Origin: an uncultured Lachnospiraceae bacterium
Lineage (GTDB): Bacteria; Bacillota; Clostridia; Lachnospirales; Lachnospiraceae
Length of the DNA stretch: 10,917 nucleotides
Reading direction: 5' to 3'
NCBI GenBank assembly: GCA_947178465.1
Contig: CAMWYL010000080.1
Coordinates: 1-10,917, forward strand
In this document: piece by piece, positions 1 through 6,025 of the stretch
Numbering within the stretch: position 1 is the first letter of the stretch
Layout: every line of letters begins with the position of its first letter
Made by a program: the position numbers and the translations under genes
Notes under the pieces: model-generated
What the model saw: the letters and a program-made list of their open reading frames with translations, nothing else
Database searches by the model: none
Told to the model about the DNA's origin: nothing

Positions 1-48
1 GGTATGTTCGGGTGGATACTTGCAAAGTCCTATGAAATATATGAATGA
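1..48 (+). CDS. C-terminal tail of an unidentified upstream gene (partial)
   Basis: Frame 1 is open from the first base and reads GMFGWILAKSYEIYE before a TGA at 46-48. The next gene has its own ribosome binding site about 40 bases on, which fits a stop-then-start gene junction. The fragment is too short to identify, and 15 codons without a stop can occur by chance. The frame of the following gene is also open to the left edge, so the upstream gene could in principle be in that frame instead. Confidence 0.25.
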   Translation, partial: GMFGWILAKSYEIYE

Positions 49-97
49 ATTTTATTTTGTTACAAAATTAATCAGCAGAAACCGGTTAGGAGACATT

Positions 98-313
98 ATG
101 AAGTTTAAAGAATATGATGTAGTCAGGATTATGAAAGATTGTGAAGAAGGCGTAAAAAAGGGGGAAATCAGCACTATACTTATGGTATTTGAGGAACCAC
201 AAAAAGCATATGAAGTCGAAATACAGGATAAAGATGGAAAGCTCAAAGCGCAGTGCGCTTTGCTGCCTGAGGATTTGGAGCCGGTGACAAGTACAATGAA
301 TATGATGCAATAA
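98..313 (+). CDS. DUF4926-like small protein
   Basis: A 71-residue acidic protein of about the usual length for DUF4926. It begins MKFKEYDVVRI, then has a basic/acidic turn with a glycine, the core ILMVFEEPQKAYEVE (residues about 26-40) and a tail ending LLPEDLEP. This arrangement of a YDVV start, a beta-rich V(F)xEPxxAYEVE core and a closing P-D/E-DL is what I recognise as DUF4926. I chose the ATG at 98 because AGGAGA lies at 88-93. An ATG at 20 in the same frame has no ribosome binding site. The molecular function of the family is not established. Such genes are often seen beside other small accessory or immunity-like genes in Clostridia, which fits the next gene, but that is inference. No signal peptide or membrane segment is visible, so it is probably cytoplasmic. 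Confidence 0.75.
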   Translation: MKFKEYDVVRIMKDCEEGVKKGEISTILMVFEEPQKAYEVEIQDKDGKLKAQCALLPEDLEPVTSTMNMMQ

Positions 314-447
314 TTTTGTGATATATAAATGGTTAATGATACAGCAAATAAAACCGGTATTGACGGAAAGAGGTATGATGATGTTCAAGAGATAAAAGCT
401 GATTCGGGTATGAGGGCGAACCCCGATTTTACATTTGCAGAGATAGG

Positions 448-536
448 TTATTCCATTCCAAATTATATATTAAAAAAACTGTCATTGCTTGACTGTGCAA
501 TTAATTTTAGAATTCTTTCATTTGGAATGGCAATAG
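448..536. repeat. Long imperfect inverted repeat in the gap between two small genes
   Basis: CCATTCCAAAT at 453-463 is the exact reverse complement of ATTTGGAATGG at 520-530. If C531 is bulged, pairing continues outward (TTATT at 448-452 with AATAG at 532-536, the last pair being G-T), giving a stem of about 16 pairs around a 56-base AT-rich interior. There is no T-run after it, so it does not look like an ordinary terminator. It could be a structured leader of the next gene (its start is 46 bases downstream), a small MITE-like relic, or a protein site. Confidence 0.45.
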
Positions 537-581
537 ACGATTACTGTTAAGGTATATATTACACAGTAGAGGAGAGTGTTT

Positions 582-1064
582 ATGCCGGATTTTTATCTTG
601 TATTTGTATATGTTGATAAGAATAAGAATATGACATTTGTTTCGCATAAGGAATGTCAAGGACTGTTGCGTGCGGCAGAGCCATATTTTAAGCTCGATAA
701 TATAGAGTGGGAGAATGTATCCGGGCATATTATCAGCATAATCAGTGAGATTGCAAAGCAGCCTTTGGCAGAGGATACAAAGTCAGATGTTATGAAGCAG
801 ATCTGTGGAAATAAGGGATTTCGGCATTTTTCAAAAAAGCATATTTGTATAGCCGTAGAGTATATAATAAGTGAAAAAGAATATGAGATATCAAATTGGC
901 AAAGACTGCGGGATGGCTCTTATGGTTCCGATAAGGGGACTCTGAGTGAAAAATATAGTATTAAATACAGCAGTCCGGGAGATGCGGTATTGATACAGGA
1001 AAATTTTTTGAAAGCCTATGCTGATGCATTAGAATACCTGAAAGAAACAGGGGAGGAATTATAA
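582..1064 (+). CDS. Hypothetical protein, possible immunity-type protein
   Basis: A 160-residue soluble protein that I do not recognise. It opens with a beta-strand-like segment (MPDFYLVFVYVDKNKNMTFV), followed by mixed helical sequence rich in charged residues and a predicted helical C-terminus (QENFLKAYADALEYLKETG). There is no signal peptide or membrane segment. The ATG at 582 is preferred because GGAG at 571-574 is 7 bases upstream; a GTG at 576 in frame would sit too close to that site. Size, acidity and position after a DUF4926-like gene are compatible with an immunity protein of a polymorphic or contact-dependent toxin, but no toxin is present in the window, so this is a guess. Its stop overlaps an ATG (TAATG at 1062-1066) that opens only a 10-codon reading frame, and serine-recombinase sequence begins directly after it. 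Confidence 0.7.
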   Translation: MPDFYLVFVYVDKNKNMTFVSHKECQGLLRAAEPYFKLDNIEWENVSGHIISIISEIAKQPLAEDTKSDVMKQICGNKGFRHFSKKHICIAVEYIISEKEYEISNWQRLRDGSYGSDKGTLSEKYSIKYSSPGDAVLIQENFLKAYADALEYLKETGEEL

Positions 1065-1211
1065 TGGCGCTTATTGAAGAGTGTGAAGGGGAATAACTGC
1101 CCGTATTATAATATTTTTCATGGCATTGTCTACTGTGCCGATTGTGGAAAGTCCATGCAGGTGCGCTATGAAAAAGTGGGCAGGATGGACAAAGAAGCGT
1201 TTCAAATTTGA
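1065..1211 (+). pseudogene. Large serine recombinase fragment (zinc beta-ribbon region)
   Basis: Frame 3 reads from about 1065 to a TGA at 1209-1211 and contains YYNIFHGIVYCADCGKSMQ, followed by a VRYEKVGR-like segment. The (N)IFxGxVYCADCGKxM motif, with two cysteines two residues apart, is the start of the recombinase zinc beta-ribbon domain of large serine recombinases (the TnpX/phage integrase type), which excise and integrate mobile elements. The catalytic N-terminal resolvase domain and the C-terminal coiled coil are both absent, so only about 45 codons of a roughly 500-residue protein remain. No start codon or ribosome binding site belongs to it. It abuts the stop of the preceding gene, which suggests a deletion or recombination joint. 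The fragment is certainly non-functional on its own. Confidence 0.75.
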
Positions 1212-1214
1212 TGC

Positions 1215-1238
1215 CCCGTTGCTTGCGGCGGGTTTTTT
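1215..1238 (+). terminator. Probable intrinsic terminator
   Basis: CCCGTT (1215-1220) pairs with GGCGGG (1227-1232) around a 6-base loop, with two G-T pairs, and is followed directly by six T's (1233-1238). This is a short but typical Rho-independent terminator. It would end transcripts from the immunity-like genes and the recombinase relic. Confidence 0.55.
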
Positions 1239-1476
1239 GACGATTTATGGCAATGCCGACAAGAGAGCTGATGCAGGTCACAAAAAGCAAAATATCAGTT
1301 GCCTTTCTTCAAAGGGCAGAAGCAGATACCAACTGTCTAGAGCCGATAATCCGCAAAACAGGTTCATTACTTTGCTCTCTCTGATATTGCAGGAGCTGAT
1401 ATAGGTAATGACATTGGCCATGAACAGTATTATTTCGCTTTATATTTCTTTATTACATTTTTTTGTTGTGCTGTGG
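1239..1476. other. Gene-free stretch after the recombinase relic
   Basis: I see no convincing gene here. Three forward frames carry short open stretches (for example from an ATG at 1247, 48 codons, with no ribosome binding site), and none matches a family I know. It may be more of the decayed element that left the recombinase fragment, or plain intergenic DNA. The last part is T-rich and leads into the promoter of the glycosyltransferase gene. Confidence 0.4.
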
Positions 1477-1482
1477 TATACT
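1453..1482 (+). promoter_or_regulatory. Possible extended -10 promoter of the glycosyltransferase operon
   Basis: TGGTATACT (1474-1482) is an extended -10 element. The best -35 is the weak TTACAT at 1453-1458, with an 18-base spacer. It would give a leader of about 100 bases before the start at 1592. That leader contains the 8-base direct repeat CTGAACAG at 1497-1504 and 1538-1545. No known riboswitch was recognised. Confidence 0.4.
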
Positions 1483-1591
1483 GTGCTTATATGAATCTGA
1501 ACAGCAAAAGCCTGTGAGGTGTTCCAAGTGGTGGGGGCTGAACAGACTGCAGCGGAACTTAAAAAATATAAATATAGAAGGGAATATTTTT

Positions 1592-2950
1592 ATGAATGTA
1601 TGCCTTTTAAATGACTCATTTCCACCTGTAATAGATGGAGTTGCAAACGTTGTAATCAATTATGCGCAGATTATGCAGGATGAGGGACTTGCGAAAGTGG
1701 CTGTTGCCACACCAAAGTATCCTGATGCCGATTATTCATCATATTCTTATATGGTAATTCCTTATCAGAGTATTGACACAACCCATTTGGTAGACGGTTA
1801 TCGTACAGGCAATCCCTTTTCCGTTTCCGGACTGAAAGAGCTATCCGATTTTGCTCCCGATATTATTCACAGTCATTGTCCGTTTTCATCTACGGTAATG
1901 GCAAGGATGCTCAGATATCGAACAGATGCGCCGATTATTTTTACTTATCATACAAAATTTGATATTGATATTGCCAGAGCGGTAAAGGCTAAATTTCTGC
2001 AAAAGGAGGCTGCCAAAACAATTGTTGAGAACATTGCGTCATGTGATGAAATATGGGTTGTCAGCAAGGGCGCAGGCGAGAATCTGAAATCTTTAGGTTA
2101 TGAGGGTGACTACAGGGTTGCCCATAACGGCGTTGATTTTGACAAAGGTCGTGTTGATGCCAAGACAGTTGCAGAGGTGACAAAGGATTTCGACCTTCCA
2201 TCTGATCTGCCTGTATTTCTGTTTGTTGGGCGGATTGTAAAATATAAAGGCATACCGCTTATCTTAGAAGCTCTGTCAAAATTAAATAATGATAATATTG
2301 ATTTTCGTTTTGTCTGTATCGGAAGCGGTCCTGATGAAGATGAAATTAAGGAGATGGCAGCTAAACTTTTAAAGCCTGAACAGGTAATTTTTACAGGTGC
2401 AATTTATGACAGGGATATCCTTCGGGCATGGAATACGCGTGCAGACCTCTTTTTGTTTCCGTCAACCTATGATACCAACGGGATTGTGGTCAGGGAAGCG
2501 GCAGCATGCGGTCTTGCCAGCGTTCTTATAAAGGAAAGCTGTGCAGCAGAAGGAATTACTGATGGCAGGAACGGATTTTTAATTGAGGAAAATGCAGATT
2601 CTATGTATGAATTGTTAAAGCGCGTGCATCAGGATTTTGATTATATGACAGATGTAGGCACACATGCCATGGATGAAATCTATATCTCGTGGAAAGACAG
2701 TGTACATGCCGCCTGCGAGCGATATCATGAGCTTATCGAGGCAAAAAAGAGTGGTAAGCTGGTTCTGAATCATCATGCTATAACAAATGCGGCTTTGTCA
2801 TTCCATGAAGAGTTTTTAAATAAATACGAAAAACTTCAGACGCAAATTGAGCGTTTTAATAATGAAATATCCCTGACTGAACAAAAATTTGGTCAGATCA
2901 AAGAGAGTATAAAGGAAAATCTGGATATACACAAGATTGTGAAAAAATAA
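1592..2950 (+). CDS. GT4-family glycosyltransferase (diacylglycerol glucosyltransferase-like)
   Basis: A 452-residue GT-B glycosyltransferase. It probably moves a glucosyl group from a nucleotide sugar to a membrane lipid or another acceptor at the inner face of the membrane. The N-terminal domain opens MNVCLLNDSFPPVIDGVANV, the substrate loop typical of GT4 enzymes, and contains HSHCPF and FTYHTKFD (residues about 93-124). The C-terminal domain has AHNGVDF, FVGRIVKYKG (R214, K219 expected to contact the donor phosphates) and STYDTNGIVVREAAACG (residues 291-307). The usual E-x7-E motif is here D294-x7-E302. The last 45 or so residues are extra and charged with heptad-like spacing, so a coiled coil is likely. 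The ATG at 1592 was chosen for AGAAGGGA at 1576-1583; an in-frame start at 1463 lies upstream of the likely transcript start. The alpha-glucosidase gene follows after 49 bases, so they are probably co-transcribed. The acceptor is not knowable from sequence alone. Confidence 0.85.
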   Translation: MNVCLLNDSFPPVIDGVANVVINYAQIMQDEGLAKVAVATPKYPDADYSSYSYMVIPYQSIDTTHLVDGYRTGNPFSVSGLKELSDFAPDIIHSHCPFSSTVMARMLRYRTDAPIIFTYHTKFDIDIARAVKAKFLQKEAAKTIVENIASCDEIWVVSKGAGENLKSLGYEGDYRVAHNGVDFDKGRVDAKTVAEVTKDFDLPSDLPVFLFVGRIVKYKGIPLILEALSKLNNDNIDFRFVCIGSGPDEDEIKEMAAKLLKPEQVIFTGAIYDRDILRAWNTRADLFLFPSTYDTNGIVVREAAACGLASVLIKESCAAEGITDGRNGFLIEENADSMYELLKRVHQDFDYMTDVGTHAMDEIYISWKDSVHAACERYHELIEAKKSGKLVLNHHAITNAALSFHEEFLNKYEKLQTQIERFNNEISLTEQKFGQIKESIKENLDIHKIVKK

Positions 2951-2999
2951 TATATACCGACTGTTTAAGAGTATATTAAAGTATATTGGGGGGATGCAA

Positions 3000-4643
3000 A
3001 TGAAAAATGAGTGGTACAAAAGTATGTCATTTTACCAGATTTGGATTCGCAGTTTCTACGATGGAAATGGTGATGGTATTGGTGACCTGTATGGTGTGTA
3101 CGAAAAATTAGAGTATATAAAATCGCTTAATGTAGATGGTATCTGGTTTTCACCGCTATATCCGTCGCCCAATGCCGATTTTGGATATGATATATCAGAT
3201 TACAGAAATATTCATACCGACTATGGTGACCTTGAACAGTTTCGGAAGGTGCTTAACAGGGCACATGAGCTTGGTATGAAAGTAATCATGGATTTAGTTA
3301 TAAACCATACATCTGATGAGCACCCATGGTTTATCGAGAGCAGAAAGAGCCGCAATAATCCTTACAGCGACTATTACATATGGAGGGATGCTAAAAATGG
3401 CAAGCTTCCTAATAACTGGGACAGTCTTTTTGAGGGAAAGGCATGGGAATACTGTCCTGAAAGAGAACAGTATTACCTTCACATCTTTGCCAAAAAACAA
3501 CCTGATTTGAATATGGATAATCCTAAAGTACGGGAGGAAGTCAAGGATATTATGCGCTTCTGGCTTGATATGGGGGTGGATGGCTTCCGCGAGGATGTTA
3601 TCACATTTATCTCTAAAGCGAAAAATCTGCCTGATGGTCTGCCTTTTATTCCGGCAGCAAACGGGATGCCTTACTACAAAGACGGACCTCATATTCATGA
3701 ATATTTGTCAGAGTTTAGAGAGGTGTGCAAGGAGTACGATTGTTTTCAATTGGGCGAAGGTCCTATGACTACTACAAAATCCGCGCTCTTATACATGAAT
3801 GGGAAGGATAAGGTGCTTGACCTTATGTTTCACTTTGATCATATGATGGCAGACTGTATATTTACAGAGTATATCCGGCGCCCGTTCAAATTAACAAGAT
3901 TAAAGAGAGCTTTCCGCAAATGGCAGAAGGAGTTAAACGGAAGGGCATGGAACACTCTGTATCTTGAAAATCACGACCATCCGAGAGTAATCAGTCGGTA
4001 TGGAAGCGAGAAATTTCATAGGGAAAGCGGCACTATGCTTGCGGTATGTTATCTTTTCCAACAGGGTACACCTTTTGTCTATCAGGGACAGGAAATAGGT
4101 ATGACGAATATACGATTGGATTCCATTGACAAATATATTGATGTGTCCTCAAAAAATAATTATCATAGTTTTCATTTAAAGGATTCAGTCGCAAAACGTC
4201 TTGCGCGTATCCATGCTTCAAGCAGGGATTCTTCGCGTACCCCTATGCAGTGGGATTCCTCAGAAAATGCAGGATTTACCACCGGAACCCCGTGGTTTTA
4301 TGTAAACCCGAATTACAAGAAAATCAATGTTGCCGATGAGGAAAAAGACCCTCAAAGTATTCTGAATTTTTACCGCAAATGTCTCAAATACAGAAAAAAG
4401 AGCGAGGTGGCGCTTTGGGGTGATTACACGGAATATTATAAGGCAAGTGAGCACCTTTTCGTATATCGGAGAAGCTATAAAAATAAGTATCTGCTCATTG
4501 TATGTTCTTTTAGTCCGCATAAATTAAAATGGCGTAATATCAGGGAATTTCGTGATAGGAAAGGACGTCTTGCAATCTGCAATTATAAAAATCCCAAACG
4601 GGGAATTTTAAAGCCTTATGAGGCAAGGGTTTATGAGTACTGA
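3000..4643 (+). CDS. Oligo-1,6-glucosidase / alpha-glucosidase, GH13 subfamily 31-like
   Basis: A 547-residue cytoplasmic alpha-glucosidase of full family length, without a signal peptide. It hydrolyses terminal alpha-glucosidic bonds of isomaltose-type or malto-oligosaccharides to glucose. The (beta/alpha)8 barrel starts at FYQIWIRSF, with the metal-binding loop DGNGDGIGDL (residues 21-30). VINHTSDEHPWF and QPDLNMDNPKVREEV follow. The catalytic triad is the nucleophile D199 in GFREDVI, acid/base E253 in LGEGPM, and D326 in ENHDHPR. Numbering nearly matches the Bacillus cereus oligo-1,6-glucosidase. V200 right after the nucleophile is the residue linked to alpha-1,6 preference in this family. 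The E253 context (GEGP instead of the usual GEMPG) and NHDHPR instead of NHDQPR are small departures. The ATG at 3000 is preferred over 2994 because the G-run at 2988-2993 would touch the earlier ATG. It lies 49 bases after the glycosyltransferase, as a probable operon partner. Confidence 0.9.
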   Translation: MKNEWYKSMSFYQIWIRSFYDGNGDGIGDLYGVYEKLEYIKSLNVDGIWFSPLYPSPNADFGYDISDYRNIHTDYGDLEQFRKVLNRAHELGMKVIMDLVINHTSDEHPWFIESRKSRNNPYSDYYIWRDAKNGKLPNNWDSLFEGKAWEYCPEREQYYLHIFAKKQPDLNMDNPKVREEVKDIMRFWLDMGVDGFREDVITFISKAKNLPDGLPFIPAANGMPYYKDGPHIHEYLSEFREVCKEYDCFQLGEGPMTTTKSALLYMNGKDKVLDLMFHFDHMMADCIFTEYIRRPFKLTRLKRAFRKWQKELNGRAWNTLYLENHDHPRVISRYGSEKFHRESGTMLAVCYLFQQGTPFVYQGQEIGMTNIRLDSIDKYIDVSSKNNYHSFHLKDSVAKRLARIHASSRDSSRTPMQWDSSENAGFTTGTPWFYVNPNYKKINVADEEKDPQSILNFYRKCLKYRKKSEVALWGDYTEYYKASEHLFVYRRSYKNKYLLIVCSFSPHKLKWRNIREFRDRKGRLAICNYKNPKRGILKPYEARVYEY

Positions 4644-4893
4644 TCTGTATAATCTTATTTGTATTTTAGGGGAGAAACAAATTTTGATGCGGAAACAGAC
4701 CATATCCGTGACTTGAAGGAGCAGATTAAGAATATACAGAGGCTTGAACTAAGCAAAATACGAGAAGTATTACATAATTGGATTGTAGTACGCGCACAGA
4801 TTTTATGGATTTAATGGTGAATCCCGGTTTTTGCATAGACATATGGGTGCACCGACACTTGAGGCAGAGGATTCTGTTGAGCATGAAGTAAAT
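4644..4893. other. Gene-free degenerate stretch after the alpha-glucosidase
   Basis: No intact gene and no convincing terminator. A plus-strand frame at about 4670-4812 reads a charged, helix-prone peptide (ETDHIRDLKEQIKNIQ and on) with no start or ribosome binding site before it stops. It looks like the remains of a coding region, but I cannot name it. The minus-strand frame that carries the response-regulator relic stays open across part of this stretch, but after about 4894 the translated sequence no longer resembles a receiver domain. Confidence 0.35.
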
Positions 4894-4995
4894 ATGGTTT
4901 TTCAAGTGTTCAATTTCATCATACTCGTCCAAAGCGATTGAAAGACTTTTTACGAAAAGCATATGGTCGTCAACTGACAAAATATTGATAAGAAT
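4894..4995 (-). pseudogene. Response-regulator receiver-domain fragment (LuxR-type two-component regulator)
   Basis: The minus strand reads ILINILSVDDHMLFVKSLS, continuing IALDEYDEIEHLKN. This matches the first beta strand, the acidic pair (VDDH) and the first helix of a receiver domain; VDDHxLFxKSLxIAL is typical of LuxR-type response regulators. After about 34 residues the similarity ends, with no phosphoacceptor aspartate and no DNA-binding domain. A good ribosome binding site (GGAGAGG, minus strand, 5002-4996) is in place, but the codon at the expected start position is CTT rather than ATG, so the start appears to have been lost. It follows the permease relic on the same strand, so both probably come from one ABC-transporter/two-component locus. 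Confidence 0.5.
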
Positions 4996-5013
4996 CCTCT
5001 CCTTTCATCGGCA

Positions 5014-5196
5014 TTATGATTTGGATACAAATGCAATGCGGCGCCTCAAAAAGAAGCGGTTGGAGTATGACATATAAAAGACCGCAAATACTGTCAGGAA
5101 CACAGAAATGACATTGCACATGGACCTAACTGCCCATCACCCGATATCTTCTCAAGCATTACATAAATTCTTAAAAGCCATAGATAGATTGTTCAT
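5014..5196 (-). pseudogene. FtsX-like ABC transporter permease, degraded
   Basis: The minus-strand frame starting at ATG 5196 has a fine ribosome binding site (GGGAGG at 5210-5205) and reads MNNLSMAFKNL, the usual start of FtsX-like (BceB/macrolide-exporter type) permeases. In the same frame, after TGA codons at 5154-5152 and 5139-5137, it reads VFLTVFAVFYMSYSNRFFLR and then RR before a TAA at 5016-5014. The (Y)SNxFFLxxR motif closes the second membrane segment in this permease class. The first membrane segment and its loop are mostly missing between the two parts, so there is an internal deletion as well as the stops. Intact relatives are several hundred residues. Such permeases work with an ATPase to export or sense antimicrobial peptides. 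Here the gene is dead. Confidence 0.6.
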
Positions 5197-5210
5197 TGTA
5201 CCGTCCTCCC

Positions 5211-5345
5211 TTATTTTTCAGTATCTAATCCGGTAACTTCCGCGGCGATAGTTTCATAAAAGCTTCGTCTGTTACTGCCATCTTTTAGGAGGGAGTTTCC
5301 GGAGGGTAAGTGGGACGGATATATTTTCACGGATAGTAAGGTTGC
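5211..5345 (-). pseudogene. C-terminal remnant of a gene preceding the permease relic
   Basis: A minus-strand frame ends SNRRSFYETIAAEVTGLDTE plus K and then TAA (5213-5211). It is followed immediately by the ribosome binding site and ATG of the permease relic. This stop, GGGAGG, ATG arrangement is a textbook operon junction, so the frame is probably the true tail of the upstream gene. In such loci an ABC ATPase or a sensor kinase usually sits there, but the tail shows no motif that identifies either. The upstream boundary is uncertain: the frame stays open to 5456 but soon runs under the promoter of the TetR gene, so the real remnant is likely shorter. Confidence 0.3.
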
Positions 5346-5371
5346 ATCTTGCGAACATGCAGACGAAAGAC

Positions 5372-5399
5372 TTGACAGAATAGAGTCAATGAGTATAAT
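5372..5399 (+). promoter_or_regulatory. Consensus sigma-A promoter of the TetR-CPBP operon
   Basis: TTGACA (5372-5377) and TATAAT (5394-5399) both match the consensus exactly, separated by 16 bases. Transcription should start near 5406, about 35 bases before the TetR start codon. Such a strong promoter would normally need repression, which fits the palindrome placed just after the -10. Confidence 0.8.
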
Positions 5400-5401
5400 T
5401 G

Positions 5402-5415
5402 ATGTTATATAACAT
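5402..5415. promoter_or_regulatory. Perfect 14-bp palindrome, likely TetR-type operator
   Basis: ATGTTATATAACAT is a perfect 14-bp palindrome, two bases past the -10 hexamer and covering the expected transcription start. A repressor bound here would block the promoter. TetR-family proteins commonly bind palindromes at their own promoter, and the next gene encodes one, so autorepression of the TetR-CPBP unit is the likely reading. Confidence 0.6.
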
Positions 5416-5440
5416 GAATTATTTATAAGGAGGAACGAAA

Positions 5441-6025
5441 ATGCCACCGAGAGCAAAAATCACCAAAGAAATGGTGACGGACGCGGCTTTTGAGGTTGCA
5501 AGAGCCGAGGGAGCAGAGAATATCAATGCAAGGACAGTTTCAAAAAAGCTCGGTTGTTCCACACAGCCGGTCATGTACCATTTTGCGAAAATCGAGGATA
5601 TGAAAAAAGCAGTATACGAAAAATTATGTTGGTTTCACACGGAATATCTGATGAATGTCAATCCGCAGGAAGGTGTTATGCTTGGGATAGGGTTGAATTA
5701 TATCCGCTTTGCGGTGGAAGAACCAAATTTGTTCCGCTTCCTGTTCCAGTCGGGCTTTGCCGTAGAGAACAGCGTGCTTGAAATGATAGATTCCGAGGAA
5801 TTAACGCCTGTCATTTCTGCGATGCAGGAAGAAATGAAGCTGAATGAGAAGCAGACAAAAGAGGTTTTTCTGACACTTGCCTTGTTCGTTCATGGATACG
5901 CAAGTATTATTGCCAATAATTCATTGGAATTTGATGAAGCGGTTGTGGCAACCCATTTACGGCGTGTTTATCTTGGGGCAATATCAGCATTGCGGGAGGA
6001 AAAAAGGAATGAAGAAATTATATGA
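5441..6025 (+). CDS. TetR/AcrR-family transcriptional repressor
   Basis: A 194-residue one-domain-plus-ligand-domain regulator of normal TetR length. The N-terminal helix-turn-helix spans about residues 8-58, with recognition region INARTVSKKLGCSTQPVMYH followed by F and the KIEDMKKAVYEKL helix. The C-terminal helical domain (about 65-190) includes ALFVHGYASIIANN, resembling the W-H-G motif of the TetR_C/WHG group. The ATG at 5441 has AAGGAGG at 5427-5433. It acts in the cytoplasm as a dimer and most likely represses its own promoter through the palindrome at 5402-5415. Its 3' end overlaps the start of the CPBP gene by 17 bases, so the two are translated from one message. The inducing ligand is not apparent. 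Confidence 0.9.
   Translation: MPPRAKITKEMVTDAAFEVARAEGAENINARTVSKKLGCSTQPVMYHFAKIEDMKKAVYEKLCWFHTEYLMNVNPQEGVMLGIGLNYIRFAVEEPNLFRFLFQSGFAVENSVLEMIDSEELTPVISAMQEEMKLNEKQTKEVFLTLALFVHGYASIIANNSLEFDEAVVATHLRRVYLGAISALREEKRNEEII

Noticed and set aside
329..550. Plus-strand open frame of 73 codons between the two small genes
   Set aside because: No ribosome binding site before its ATG, no family resemblance, and the inverted repeat at 448-536 runs through it.
961..1290. Minus-strand open frame of 109 codons over the recombinase relic
   Set aside because: No family motif or ribosome binding site; it spans the end of a real plus-strand gene and the relic.
1120..1404. Plus-strand open frame of 94 codons
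   Set aside because: It overlaps the recombinase relic in another frame, crosses the terminator-like hairpin and has no ribosome binding site.
1365..1538. Frame reading HYFALSDIAGADIGNDIGHE and on, in the same phase as the recombinase relic
   Set aside because: Protein-like at first sight, but it has no start, runs into a hydrophobic T-rich promoter region and matches no recombinase segment I know.
2951..2993. Repeated AGTATATT before the alpha-glucosidase
   Set aside because: Two short AT-rich copies in a 49-bp gap; no separate promoter or regulatory site can be supported.
5260..5412. Plus-strand frame reading EFPEGKWDGYIFTDSK and on, before the TetR gene
   Set aside because: No start signal, and it lies opposite the minus-strand tail that has a clean operon junction with the permease relic. 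Its end also runs through the promoter and operator.
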